Below are positions 40,883 through 53,180 of a stretch of DNA of 64,000 nt, piece after piece. This stretch comes from Microdochium bolleyi (Eukaryota; Ascomycota; Sordariomycetes; Xylariales; Microdochiaceae). The stretch lies in assembly GCA_001566295.1 (NCBI GenBank), contig KQ964248.1, positions 620,001-684,000 of the forward strand, written 5' to 3'. A program made the translations under genes and the position numbers. Position 1 is the first letter of the stretch; every line of letters begins with the position of its first letter. The notes under the pieces are model-generated. The model had not been told where the DNA came from and searched no databases. It worked only from the letters and a program-made list of their open reading frames with translations.

Positions 40883-43800
40883 ATGTCGTTTCCGTTCCGC
40901 TACATCGGCGATCTGCTGGAATCCCTCGACGATGCTCTACAGAGTCCAGAAAGGCAAAGAATATCAAGCCATGTCCTTGTAGCCAACTGGTTCCAGCTTC
41001 ATCGCCAGCGTCTTGATGCGTTCGACGCCAATGCGTGTGCTATCCTGTCCACACTTCTTCCAGATAGACGGACAGATCGTGTCTTTTTTATCCAGAGCAC
41101 TAAGCTGGAGGGCATTATCGGCCAGGCCCTGACGCTTGGAGCTTCCCGAGTCAAGGAACTCCGTCGCTACCGAGAACCAGGGCTCGGGATAGACCTCGCT
41201 GATTGTGTACAGCTTTTGCTTACCGCAACAGTATGTCTGTCCCGATGCACGTGCGACTGTTCCCCGCTGACATTGACAACAGCCCAACACGCTCCACGCA
41301 GACGATGTAACTGTCGAGGCAATTGACGCTATACTTGGAGAGGTCGCTTCAAGATGCAAATGGAGCTCGCCTGCCGTGCGTGATGCACGTCAGCACGGAT
41401 GTGACTGGTCTGCTCACGAAGCCCTGGGTGACATCTACCTTCGCCTGAGCCCTCGCGACGCGAAGTGGTTCACCCGTCTCGTGCTTAAAGACTACCAAGC
41501 TGTGGCCCTGGACCACAATCTCGTGCTACGCAACTATCACCCTTTGCTCCCACAGATGCTCAAAGTTCGAGACGACCTGGGTCTGACAACAGCATTCCTG
41601 CGGCACGCCAAGCAGTCGCAAGATGACCTCGGTCGTATCAATAGTATCCTCAAGCCCAAGCTGGGGGTCAAGGTTGGGCGACAGAACTGGTACAAAGGGA
41701 GAAGCATCAAACATTGTGTCGACATGTGTAGACGTCGAACATTCAGCTGCGAGCAGAAACTGGATGGCGAGTACTGCCAAATACACGTCGATCGCAGCAA
41801 GGGTCGACGGTGCATACAGATCTTCTCCAAGAGTGGCAAGGACAGCACAGCCGACAGAGCCGGAGTCCACGGCGCAATCCGGGAATCTCTGGGACTCGAC
41901 AAGGCTGATTGTCCATTCCAGCATAGTTGCATCCTTGAGGGTGAACTGCTTGTGTATAGCACCAAGGTAGGGAAATTGTTCCTGATAGTTTAGCCAGGAC
42001 TTTGTGCTGATCTTCAATTTACAGGACCAAGCCATTCTTCCTTTCCACAAAATTCGTAAACATGTCTCGAGGTCGGGTCTGTTCTTAGGCACTGACTGCG
42101 ATTCCCAGTAAGCCTTGAGCGCAGGAGCTTACGTGTCCACGGCTAACCACGCAACACCGCAGGCCGCATGATTACGAACAGCTCATGATTGTATATTTCG
42201 ACGTTCTCATGATCGATAAAGAGTCCATGTTGCCTGTCAAGCACTGTGACCGTCGGAAACGTCTTGAGGCACTCGTGACCTGCCGTCCTGGCATCGCTGA
42301 GCTCGTCGCCCACGAAACCATCCCGTTTTCTCGAAGCACCGCACCAGCACAGTTGCGACGAGCATTCGCGACCTGCATCGTCAATCGAGAAGAAGGCTTG
42401 GTCCTAAAGCCGGACGAACCATACTTTGACTTCTCCGCCAGCTACAAACCACATTCCAGCGGGAACATCAAGCTCAAGAAAGAGTATGTGCAAGGCTGGG
42501 GTGACGTGGGCGACTTTGCGGTCATAGGCGCATCTTATGATGCCGTCAAGGCGAAAACCTACCCTTCGCCTCCTCCAAGGTGGACTCACTTCTACATTGC
42601 GTGCTTGCGCAACAGGGTTCAGGTTCTCGCAAGGAACGAGCGGCCTCGCTTTAGGCATGTCAATGTCGTCGAGCTGAACAATACCCTCATGCACAGCTTC
42701 CAGACACACTGTCGTCCAGAGGAGATTGCCTTCGAAGAGAACAACATATTTGATATTGACCGCACTGGATTTGGAGAGTCGAAAGCCCCCACCGTTCTCT
42801 TCTCGGAGCCGCTGGTCTTCGACATGCGTTGTTTCTCCTTCGACAAGAGCTCGAACACCAACTTCTGGAGCATGCGCTTCCCATTGGTGTCCAAGGTACA
42901 CTTTGATCGTTCCTATCTTGACACAGTCTCGTTCGAGGACCTCCAGAGGATCGCGGAGGAAAGTACATCCATGTTAGTACAGGAAGACAGCCAAGAGCTT
43001 CGCCGGTGGATAGCAGGCCTGGAAGAGGCTGATCCCCGAGGCATCGCGGTCGATGCTGTCAGCTCTCAAAGCACTACGTCTGACTTGTGTCTTACGCCCT
43101 CGCCCATCCGGCGTAGAAATCCCAGAAGTACTGTGGGACTTGCAGCCATAACTGAGGAGACCACATTGGCCCCTGTGGAGGAAGTCCAAGCCGTGGCCGG
43201 CGCACGCTGTCGGTTGCCCATAACGCCCCCTCGTTCGTCCGCTGTGCAGGTGTCAGAGGCTTGCGGGGAGACTACGGAACCGAACGATGAGAACATATCT
43301 TCGCAGAGTCGAAAGCGTGCGTCTGATGATATTCCTGTAGAAGCGTTCCCCAAGAGGCCGCACAACCAACGACTGACGGAGTCGAATCGAGAGCCCGAGG
43401 CTAGAGCCGGCTCCAGTCACAAAGACAGCCCATTTACATCCCAAGCGAGATCGCCTCTGAGTGAGGTTGGCATCAACCGATCCTTCCACGATCACCGACC
43501 GTCGCAGACTCGTATACGCTCAGGCGCTCCTTCACCAGAATCTGTGCGCTCATACACCAATCCCGCGTCGCCAGTTTCATCTATTCAGATGGCATCGGGA
43601 TCTCAAAGCCGCGCTTCCGCCATTACCCAACCGAGGCGACAGCGGAACAGCCCTCGACCTCGGCAAAGTTCTCAAGCGGACAAAGGACACTACCAGGCAA
43701 CCACTGCACACGCTTGTCCTCACAACGGGCCTACCTGTGCACTGAGGGGACGCTCCATTCTCCTATCGCCATGCATTGCGTCCTACGCGCTAGTTTCCGA

Positions 43801-44365
43801 GACACTTCTAAAGAGTCACGGTGTGATCCAGTGGATCACAGATCCTGCGCAATGGACATCATCTTACGCAAGTGAGGGATCCGGTAGAGCCACCAACCCC
43901 GCTGCCGCTGGCGCTGTATTCACCGATGATGCCAATTCAGCCATCGAAAACACGAGCATCGAGCAGCGACGAATGCCGAGCTTTATACATGAACCGAAGG
44001 CTCGCAAGCTCTGCTTCGTGGAGTCGAAGCGGAAGGATGCCACCACTGCTTTCCTCAGGGAAATTGAGCGAGCAGATCTTCGTAAACCATCATCCCCTGT
44101 ATCCCGTAGGTATTCCACTGCATGGAGACGGCGTGGGGGACGGCGAAGCAGTCCGTGTGCTGGGGACGAGAGTACCACTGGCGTAGGCCGCGCAGCCATG
44201 ACGCATGATCATCATTATCACCGAGACCAGCAGAAGCGGCAAGAGAGGGAATGGGTTGCGGTCTACGACTGGCGCGTCCTCGAGATCCTTACAGATATCG
44301 AGATGGGGAAGATGCCCGCGCCGAAGGATGATGTGTGGCGGAGGTTCTGGGTCGGTCTTGCTTGA
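40883..44365 (+). CDS. Fungal ATP-dependent DNA ligase-domain protein (Lig4-related)
   Basis: Four exons: 40883-41230, 41283-41966, 42025-42107, 42163-44365; introns 52, 58 and 55 bp. The product is 1105 residues. An N-terminal helical region recalls the ligase DNA-binding domain (SPRDAKWFTRLVLKD, like the Lig4 KxFLRLILKD block). The nucleotidyltransferase core has motif I CEQKLDGEYCQIH (Lys275), ILEGELLVYS, VYFDVLMID (motif III), REEGLVLKP (motif IV) and KLKKEYVQGWGDVGDFAVIG (motif V). In motif I the usual Arg of KxDGxR is Tyr. The long C-terminal half is Ser/Arg/Pro-rich, then shows a BRCT-like segment LRGRSILLSPCIASYALVSE and ends EWVAVYDWRVLEIL. Related proteins occur in Pezizomycotina beside a separate true LIG4, so this is probably a paralogue; activity and pathway are unproven. 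Confidence 0.78.
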
Positions 44366-44649
44366 TGGGTCAGGAAACTATACATGTGTCTTTTTCGGGA
44401 TCGATACAGTTTTTTGTTTTCATAACATGTGCCGCTCCCTTGATTATATTGTTCGGGCGGTTAGTGTAAACATAGTGTCCTGCCCGCCGAACATGTGGAC
44501 GCCGTGGCCGGGCCTCATGAGAACACAACCAGTGCATACACCAATATATCAGAATTGAAATGGCGCATATCCCTCGAGCCTCAGAAGCACCGCCAATACA
44601 CTCCAACAACAACACTCGCCCAAGGGGGTCCCCCCTCAATGCTCTAAAT

Positions 44650-45475
44650 TTAATACCAGTAAACACCCTCCGTCCCCGCCCCCTCCAGCTGCGCCTTCCC
44701 CTCGGCCCCCGGCGCCGCCGCGAGCTTCGCCAGCTCCCTGCGCAGCCGCTGGATGATCTGCGCGCTGTACGCCGGACTCCCCAAGACCACGGCCCCGGGC
44801 CCCTCCGTGGGCGGCTGGCGGTCGGGATTGTTCCGCAGGAGTGCGAGCTGGCCCAGCACGTCCGGCGGGATGGGCTGTGCCTGCTGCTGCTGCTGCTGGT
44901 GGAGGGCGGCCTGCACGAGGGCGATGTCCTCGGGGCCCCATAAGCCGCCGAAGCAGACCGCCCGCGGCGGGCGGTCCGCGGAGAAGTTGCCGGAGCCGAT
45001 GGTGCTGGATATGGGTGCGAACGTGCCCGGCGAGGAGAGCAGGAGGGGCAGTTCCTCCGCCAGGGCCTTTGCGCCGACGCAGAACAGGATGACTGGTTTC
45101 AGAGAAAGATGGGGTGCTTTGTCAGTAACTTGTGTGTCTGTGAGTCTTATGATGATGATGACGATGCACGGATAGCTTTTTTGTACAGGGTAGAGGAGAA
45201 AGAGGCGGCGGGCAATAGTGGTGGAAGTAGGAAGTTTTCGGCAAAGACCATCGTGGACCAATGGGTCCCAAGGTCAGAAACAGGCATGCCCTCTGCCCAT
45301 GACACAGAGACGCAGTAATTTTAAGCATGAGACACCGGGTTTCTTGTTTCCCATCACGGAAAGGCTTACCCTCGTACTCTGGCTTCAGCCCGGCGATGAC
45401 GACCTGCCCGATGGCCTCGTGGGCGCCGCAGATCACCACGGGCATAGGCGCAGACGAGGACGTGAGAGACGACAT
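44650..45475 (-). CDS. Small protein with an N-terminal Rossmann-like start, unknown function
   Basis: Two exons: 45370-45475 and 44650-45092; the intron is 45093-45369 (277 bp, GTAAGC..ACCAG), long for this window. Start ATG 45475 gives MSSLTSSSAPMPVVICGAHE; the join produces GLKPEYE-VILFCVGAKALAEELP. The 182-residue product begins with a beta-strand and Gly turn (PVVICGAHEAIGQVVIAGL) as in a nucleotide-binding or NAD-like fold, followed by SADRPPRAVCFGGLWGPEDI, a Gln run (HQQQQQQA) and a C-terminal helix IIQRLRRELAKLAAAPG. I believe this is a conserved fungal hypothetical family but cannot name it. The splice pattern and the strong continuity across the junction support it as a real gene. 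It converges on the ligase-like gene with 284 bases between stops. Confidence 0.62.
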
Positions 45476-46724
45476 GGCCTTTTGGTTCCTGCTCCGTTCG
45501 AGAGAGGGGAGGTGGTGATTTTGAAAGGGACTGATTCTGGTGCCGTTGGTTGTGACTTGGTGTGTCGTCCTCGTCGTGGAGTCGACTGGGAGGGTTGGGG
45601 AAATGTTAGCTCTCCTGACCAAACCATTTCAGCGTGGCGAGGCTGGTGGGGCCGTTGATGCTGACGTCCGTTGCGTGCGTGACCACTTCTTCCAGAGTTG
45701 AAGCCCAACTTACTAAAAAAATACCGGCCAGAGTATGATGGGGGCGAGGTGGTGCTGTTGAAAGTGGAAGGCTGGTGGTGGTGTGCTTGACGTACGCTTA
45801 TTTATGCAAACTTGGGGAATGAGGGGAAGGATTGGAGGGCTCTCCTGACATGCTCTGGGCAACGTCTTGTTTCTTACTACGGTGAAGCCTGCAGACAAGC
45901 TTCGGACTTCACAATCCTGTAAGCCTCCTGCACTGCCAAGTGGCCCTCGAGTAAGACCCGTGTCAGCAAGCACCGCCATCTGACTAGGCTGAGGCATTCA
46001 CTGGCGAAAGTGGCCGCCGCCGCGGCGTCCCCTCCCATAGGCGCCATCACCATTCATATCGTAAAGGGTCCGATGCGGAATCATAGCTGGAATTGTAACA
46101 AAGGCAGCGAGGATGACTCGCTGTGGAATGAGAGAAGTACAGAGGAAGGGCCCAGCGGATGCAGATTACCCATTTTGTATACACAAGACACCCCTATCGC
46201 TATGCACCTGACGATTTCCCCGTCCCTTGTGTGCCGTGAGATGGCCAAACACAACCGGCAAAAGATACGAATCGAGCCCATGTACACAGCAGTCCTCCTC
46301 CTGCCTCGGCCACTCAAAGGTCGACCTGTTGGCGAGGAGTCCGCACACCCCGCAACAAACTCCGCCGGAACGTCGCCGAACAATGATGTGATCCATTTTG
46401 TCTTTCCTGTGACCCCAACGACCCAACGATCAAACGCAACCATATGTAAAAAAAAAATCTTGATATACCTCGCAACACCCCGCCAGCCCGTGCATTGCAG
46501 CCAGTGACTCCGCTGAAACAGAAACAGATCTCCGCAAAACTTTTGCTCCATAGAATGAGAGCTCGCCGAGTCCCGATGGGTATTTCCAGGTTGGAAGAAG
46601 TCATTCTCCAGTCTATGTTGTGATGATGTGCGCTCTCCACGCCAGGGCGGTCTCAGAATCGTTTCGCTTTTGTATTCGACAGTGACAAACAACAGATGTG
46701 GTCAGTGGTTCAATAAAAAATGAC
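45476..46724. other. Intergenic between two - strand genes
   Basis: 1.25 kb with the promoter of the small gene and the 3' UTR of the NRP1-like gene. A run of nine A lies at 46448-46456. Open frames here show no family features. Confidence 0.45.
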
Positions 46725-48888
46725 TTAGGCCGGAGACTTGCTCGGGGGAGCACCAGACCCGTTCTGGCGGGCATCATTGCCGCTCACAGAGAGGCCCCCC
46801 ATGCCCGACGACAAGAACGCAAAAGGGTCGCTCTCCGACTGAGACGAGTAGAAACCGCCGGAGGGCCCAGCTGATGCGGGGCCGTTTCCTGCTGACTGGA
46901 ATGCAGCCTCGGCGGCACGGCTGTCGAAGGGACCGGCCGAGTGAGCACCAGGAGCAGCTCCGAAGTGAGTGTTGAGCGACGGGTAGGGCGCAGCGCCGCC
47001 CCCGATCCCAGAAGGCAAAGCATATGTGCTCGGAGGCCCGCCAAAATGCTGGCCGTAACCGCCAGACCCTGCGAAGGGACCAGGACCGGGCCCAGGTCCA
47101 GGGCCGGGTGCTTGGTTGAAAGGTCCTCCTGGCCCAGGCGTGCCACCCATGGAGTTGTTATCCATGCCGTAGTTCGCCCCGCTGTTCATGGGCGAGGGGT
47201 AGCCTGAATCAGCAACAACAGCTGCGCCGGCGCGGCTCGCACCGCACCGGAGGCAGCAGACGTTCTTTGCGAAGTTGTGATAGCCACAGACTTCGTTACC
47301 GCACTTCCAGTCGCCGGCACGGAACGGCACGACGCCACTGCCTCCCATGCGACCACCACCGTGGCCCATGTTCCCGTGATGATGGCCACCACCGTGGTGC
47401 GGAGGCGGCATCATAGGCGGCTGGCCGTAGCCACCACCGTAACCACCACCGCCGCCGCCACCACCACCACCGCCACCGCCGCCGCCGCTATAACCTCCAC
47501 TGCCGGACTCGCCGCCTTGAGGGCCTGCGTTCATAGCTGGGAACGAGCAGCGGAAACAGGCGGTACGTCGCTGGAAGTTGGAGAAGCCACAGGAAGGGCA
47601 TGTCCAGTCGCCGGGACGGGGACGGTTCTTGCTGGGTGGGAAAGGTGTGAGAATGTCCGCGGCGCGGTCGAGGACTCGGCTGGAGGAAGGCGAAACCTCG
47701 ATGGCCTTTTCATTCAGGGCGCGGCCGTTCATGCACAGACTCTCAGCAGCCTGGGGTAGGTCAGCAAAGGTGGGACGCAGGGTTGTGCAGCGAGTAGTGG
47801 CAGTAACTTACTTCCTCATGCGACGAGAACACAGCAAAGCCAGTACCGGTCGGCTTGTGCTGCTCGGGGGTACGAAGTGTCCAGAAAGCGATAGGACGAC
47901 CGCCGAACTGGGTGAACCAGCTCTCCAGCTCGGACTGCGTAGTATCGTGAGGAAGTCCGGACATGTGAAGGACCTTGCTCCTCTCCGACAAGAAAGCGCG
48001 CACGTCCGCACGGGCGTCCATGGGGCGAGTCAACACGTCAGGGTGGTCCTGAGCAGGCTGGGACTTGCGGATCAGCCCACGGAGGACGCGGGCCAGCGTA
48101 ACCGCCTCCTCCATGGCACGTCTTGGCGATGCAGGTGCCAAGGCTTGAAGGTGGAATGGAAGGTTGTGCTTGATAGGGGCGCTGGACTGGACCGGCTCAA
48201 CCTCAAGAGCCGCACAGATGTTGCTCAGCATGGAAGGGCCGAATGGCAGCGACTCGGGATGATGCTGCTGCCAGCGTTGGTATTCGGTACGGAGATCAAA
48301 CGTGCGGGAGTGTTGGAGATATGGCGGAAGCACGGTAGACTTGTCCCGAGCTTCACGAGGAAGCTGGACTCGAAGATCCCAGGCATCGAGCGTGACGAAC
48401 ACAAAGTCGAGGTTCTGAGAGGTAAGGTGTTCCGAGGCGAAGGCATCGAAGCGATTGATAGCGTCCCGGAAGGTACCGGCGTTCCGGACGTGCTCCCATG
48501 TCAACGTCGTGAGGCTGGCTATTGGCCGAGTAACTCGTCAGTGAAGGTTCGATACCAATTGACCAGGAAACAAGCTTGACCCGGATGGCTACGTACTGCA
48601 TAACGGCGTGATAGGCGTGTTGACAGGCTTGACGAGCACGCTTTCACGGTGAAGCTATTGCGAACAAACCAGTCAGCATATTGGAGCTCCAGGACGTGGC
48701 AATTGCAGAAGGAGGGCAGCCAGGAAACGTACTTCGTCGAGCGACTTGGCGTCCAAGACAATCCAGCCGAGCTCGATGACCTCGGCGGAGTCCTTGGTCA
48801 CGTAGACGCCGTGTTCATCGCAGGTGGTCGCAACGTGGATGACCACGTACCGATCAGCGTGAGGCTGTGCGGACGGGGGGTTCGACAT
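46725..48888 (-). CDS. NRP1: NRP1-like RNA-binding protein: degenerate exonuclease fold, RRM, two RanBP2 zinc fingers
   Basis: Four exons: 48733-48888, 48597-48654, 47812-48518, 46725-47750; introns 78, 78 and 61 bp. The product is 648 residues. Residues ~10-220 resemble the Eri1-type DEDD exonuclease fold (EVIELGWIVLDAKSLDE, VKPVNTPITPLC, TTLTWEHVRNAGTFRDAI, FVTLDAWDLRVQLPREAR). The first catalytic motif is replaced: YVVIHVATTCDE where active members have DxExT. An RRM follows (RNP2 LHMSGLP, RNP1 GTGFAVFS), interrupted by the last intron. Two RanBP2-type zinc fingers are at about 350-372 (GDWTCPSCGFSNFQRRTACF) and 455-480 (GDWKCGNEVCGYHNFAKNVC), separated by Gly- and His-rich repeats. Yeast Nrp1 is a stress-granule-associated RNA-binding protein of unclear role. 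The C-terminus is Gly/Pro/Ser-rich. Confidence 0.83.
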
Positions 48889-51098
48889 GATGTGCTGCTC
48901 GGTGCAGGTGCTGCCAGCCTACAGGAAGCTAGCGGTACTGATGATGCCGGGAGGCGCTGCTGTCCACCTTTGAAGTCAGAAGAGAGGCAGAGGCGTGGAT
49001 GTTTTGAGCGACGTATCGAGAACAACAAAGGCAATTAGGGGCTTCCAGTCTGGGACTCGAGAAAAGGTGCTTCGAACAGGTCAAGGCGGAACCGTGGAGC
49101 GGGAATGGTGGGCTCGGGACCCAGGGGAAGCCAGGGGTCTGCTGGTGCCGGACGGACAGGGTGCAGTGTTGACCGTCCTCGTTGTATGGCAGCCTGGGGG
49201 TGGGGGTCGGTGTCGTCGACGTGGTTTCGCTCGAGGCAGATGCTACGTACCGCTGTGTAGTTGTAACAAAGGAGGATGCTCCGAGGCGGCGGTAGGTGAC
49301 GCCGAGCTCAACGGGCGAAGGGGCAGACAGGTCGTGATCCCGCGGTGAAGACTGGCGCAGCGGCCTTAGGGGGTTCCACGGGCTTGGACGCGGGCGGGCC
49401 GGCGAGCGGTGCGGTGCTCGAAATAGCAAATTTATGGCGGCAGGGTTTTCGGGCGGACGACTCGCTAGTGGGGACAGCAGGTGCGGTTCTCGGCAGCAGC
49501 GACAGCGTGATCCGGGGCGGAGGCTGGAGGCTGGAGGGAGGAGGGTCGAGGGTCGAGGAGGAGTGAGAATACCGTCGAGGAGGAGCAGCGGCGAGCTGGC
49601 ACCGCGGGAGTGGGAGAAAATGCGCGCGGGCAGCGGAGGAGATGATGGTGGAGAGGGCAAGTCTTGGTGTCGTGGACAGCCAATGAGGCTCGGGTGTTGC
49701 GGGCGGGTTAGTGGTCCCCGACCCTCATCGCGGCCTCGGAGTCGCAGGTCGACAGAGGGAACTGGACGGTGCTCTGTTCTCTGCCTGTGGGAGCTGGCCG
49801 GTTTCTGGCTTCGAGGTTCTGGTTCGTGTCACTGACTAGTGTGTGTGAACAGCTTCCATTGATGGAATGTCTGAGTTCGGCAGCTATTAAAGTGCTGATA
49901 CCTAGGAGTTCCCACGTTTTGTGCAAGCACGATGGATGGGTCGCACCACTTGATAACCAGCAAGGTGCTCCAAACCACTCCACCGAGAATCTCTGGTTCC
50001 ATGTATGGACTGCTTTCCACGCCGTCCTCGACAGAGTGAACCTCCCCACGACAGCTGGCTGGCCCCAACAGCGTTCTGGGCAGGATCCAGCAACGTCAGC
50101 TCCTTCTTGAAGACGCTGGAAGACGAGAAACCAAGACCGACAGCAGCCGGCACAGTGCCGAAGTAGTTATGCGATACAGAACGGCATCACGCACGCAGAC
50201 AGACGCATGTCGCCTCACAACCATGCTTGTGCTCCGTCCGTACCACATCAACGTGATCAGCCGCCAGCGAGCACAGCCAATCCTGACCCGGCCAGCCTCG
50301 ACCTCCTTTCCTGACCGCCAGCCATGCAGCACGTTGCAACAAGATTCCAACCTTGCGGCCATAGCTTGGGAGCTCGGCCGCCCAGCTGCAGCATCACGTA
50401 ATGGCTCTGACGTTTCACGGGACGGTGACGCGTCAGGGGTTCCGAGGTCCCTTCCACGATGCCATGTCGACTGTTGACAATCGGCATACTGTGCAGCCGG
50501 TAGTTGCCGGTGCTCCATGACCACGCCTCCTGCAACACACCTGCACCACTGTCTTTCTGTGTTGCGAAGGGCACCTGGATCTTCACTCCCGACACAAGCT
50601 CTAGACGAATTGAGTTTCACGGTGGGACCTTGTGCAGGTCGCAGAGCCTCGCTAAGCCCGGCTGGAATAGCCTACAATCGGGTACAAAGTCATCTACCCC
50701 GATGAGTAGTTGGATGCTCTTGCACAAGCACCACGCAACAGTGTGGCGTGCATAAGTCTCTATTGCTACAAGTCTTGACCGGCAACCCCCTTCCAACACG
50801 GGCACAAACTGGACAACCCAAAGGCGAGGCATCGTAGTCGTGCCATCTTCCACCCAGAGCACCACTTGCGAATGTCCTTCGGGAGACCAGTCTTTGACGG
50901 ACGAACTCAACGCCAGTTTGGAGCGCAATAGCCTGGTAGGCTCGCATCACAAAACTCTACTAATGGTGCATTGCGATCGGGAAAAGACGAAACACCAAGG
51001 ACCAGCCGCTATGGTGGCCAGTGAGGGTGAAATGAGAAGCCACACGATCCTGTCAAGTGGAGGAATCTAGATATGGTTACACTCGTTCGCCTAGAAGC
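48889..51098. other. 2.2 kb intergenic region upstream of the NRP1-like gene
   Basis: Both flanking genes are on the - strand. From about 49060 to 49640 the - strand is pyrimidine-rich and open for up to 243 codons, but the product is Pro/Ser/Arg low-complexity and looks like leader sequence. The rest (49700-51098) holds no supported gene. Confidence 0.45.
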
Positions 51099-51972
51099 TT
51101 AGGCAAAGCGCTTCGCTCTGGCTTCCGCTTTAGCCTTCTCTGCTGGGTCGGCAAGAAGCGATGGCTTCTTGTTCCCGTTAGCAGCCGCGCCATCACCACC
51201 GCCGCCACCACCTCCACGACGTCCATTCCGGCCGCGGTTACGGTCATTACGATCATTCCGACCAGCTCCTCCCTGTTGTCTCTTGGCATCTCTGCCGCCG
51301 CCAGTGTTCGTGTTCTCGGCACCCTCACGCCCGCGCTTCCGTTCCCTCCGCTCGGGAAGAGCCATGTCCAGACCCTTGACGATGGAGCTCTCTTCCGACT
51401 GTTCTGCGCCGAACCTTGACGCCCGCTCGGCCTTCTTCTTCTCTTCGTCCGTTTGCTCTGTAGGTGTGATGCCGAATCGCTTCGCCCGCTCCGCCCGCTT
51501 CCGCGCCTCCTCGTCGGCCTTGGATGCTGCGAGGCCAGCACTGAAGTCTACCTTGGGTGCAGCAGCCTCCTCGGTGGCTGGCTGCTCTGCTTCGGCCTCG
51601 GCGCTGGTCGGCTCAGCAGCAGGCGCTGTTTCTGTCGCTGAAGCAGGCTCTGTCTCGGCTTTTGGTTCCTCAGATGCAGCTGGGGCGGCTGCCGGCGCGG
51701 CAATGGCCTCTGCAGCAGCAGGCTTGGCAGGCTCGTCGTCGTCCCAGTCGATCTCGTCCTCGGCGCCGCCTGGAAGGTGTTATTCATTGATGCGTTTGTT
51801 GTCAGGTTGCAATTGGGCTGCTCGACATACCGGCTGGCTTAGATACTCCTTGCGCCTCATCGTGCTCCTTGAGGCGCGCGATCAGATCGGCCTTGTTGCC
51901 TGTCGCGCTCAGGGCCTTCTCCTGCAGAAGCTTCTTGAGCTCTGGCACCTTGAGAGAGGCATAGTCGGACAT
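51099..51972 (-). CDS. THO1: THO1/SARNP-like SAP-domain protein
   Basis: Two exons: 51831-51972 and 51099-51769; intron 51770-51830 (61 bp, GTATGT..TTCCAG). The product is 270 residues. An N-terminal SAP domain occupies about residues 1-40 (MSDYASLKVPELKKLLQEKA, then LSATGNKADLIARLKEHDE). A long Ala/Glu/Pro-rich acidic linker follows, then the Tho1/MOS11-type C-terminal region: EEARKRAERAKRFGI, EEKKKAERASRFGA and, after an RGG/Asn-rich basic tract, KAKAEARAKRFA at the very end. Tho1/SARNP proteins are nuclear, bind RNA and the DEAD-box protein Sub2/UAP56, and help build export-competent mRNPs. The RG-rich tract before the C-terminus probably contacts RNA. Assignment rests on the order SAP plus repeated A-x-R-x-x-R-F-G motifs. 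Confidence 0.8.
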
Positions 51973-53180
51973 GGCGTGTAGATTGTCGCGCGTGATCGCG
52001 TGATAAAAATATCAGGACTTGATTGTTCTCTTGCGCTGCGCAAACCTCTGCGTAGATGCAGTCGTGTTTGGGCTGGACGTTGCTCGTCGCAGTAGCGGTC
52101 GTCTTTTGATCGCGCAATGATGTTGCAGTAAGGCTGATTGTAACGAAATTCCGGTCGCAAGTATACAGAAAGTAGTCTGCCCAGGGAAAGTCTGTGATGT
52201 TTCGTGTGTGGATGACTGGCGTGATGTGGGAAAGTGAGAAGGAAGTCAAACTTGCGACCGGACCAAGGCTGGGGGACGACGGGGTGGTTTGACCGTGTTT
52301 GCGACGGCGACTGGAGCAGCAAGCTTGCCACGCTCGCTCGCGCGTTAGCTGGGTGACAGGGGCCAGGGGGGGGGATGTCAGTCAATCAATCACCTTGTCC
52401 TCCGCAGGGCCTCTCGAGCCTCCTTTAGCTTAGACCTAGTCTAGCATCTGATTGGCCAAAGCTCGCCACAAGCTCAGCCCATGCGTGCATTGCATCGCTG
52501 CTCTGTTCGTGCATGTGCTGGCTGGGCCAGAGCGCAGGAAGCAAGGTACGATGCAGGGTAGCCGCCGTCAGCCCTGATGTGTGGTGGTGTGTGCATGTGT
52601 GTATGCAGATGTGTTGCAGCAACTTGCAAGTGTTCCAACCACGTCCATCACCATGGCATAGTGAACAGAAATGTGTAAAACAGGTAATCCATTTGTAGGG
52701 AAATACAGTTCATGGACTGGCCTGGGTGGTCGTGGTTCCAATTCCGTGACAATCAGTAAGCGAAGAACAAAAAGAAAATAGGAACGAACGATAAATCTGC
52801 CAACGTCTGAGCGAGGACGGGCCACCGTCACGATCTCACTAGCACAAGAACTATGTTTATGATCTGATGACGCAGCTGTGGACTTCACACAAACAGAGCG
52901 CTCGTGTCAAGCTGCAGGTAGGCATGATATAGGGAAATGTGAAGGCTAGCCACATCGTGGACTTTACCCGACATGTCCAAACCATCTTGACTAATTACTT
53001 GGTTACATTTGCGGTCTAGTGGAAGAACGAGCTTTGTGGACCAAAGCATGACAGTAGTAATCTATAGACAGCTCTTTCTTCGGACAATCATGCGCCATTT
53101 CCCACATACGATAGTCCATGATGAACATAACTCATGCGACACAACCACTACAGAGTCCGAGGCGGAGGCACAGCTGTCGC
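51973..53180. other. Intergenic, THO1-like promoter and XRN1 3' flank
   Basis: 1.2 kb between two - strand genes. A run of nine G at 52366-52374 and a GT-rich stretch (52578-52615) are the only patterns seen. No gene is supported. Confidence 0.45.

Noticed and set aside
48929..49660. A 243-codon - strand frame upstream of the NRP1-like gene
   Set aside because: It is a translated pyrimidine-rich leader (Pro, Ser, Arg, Leu) and ends before the gene.
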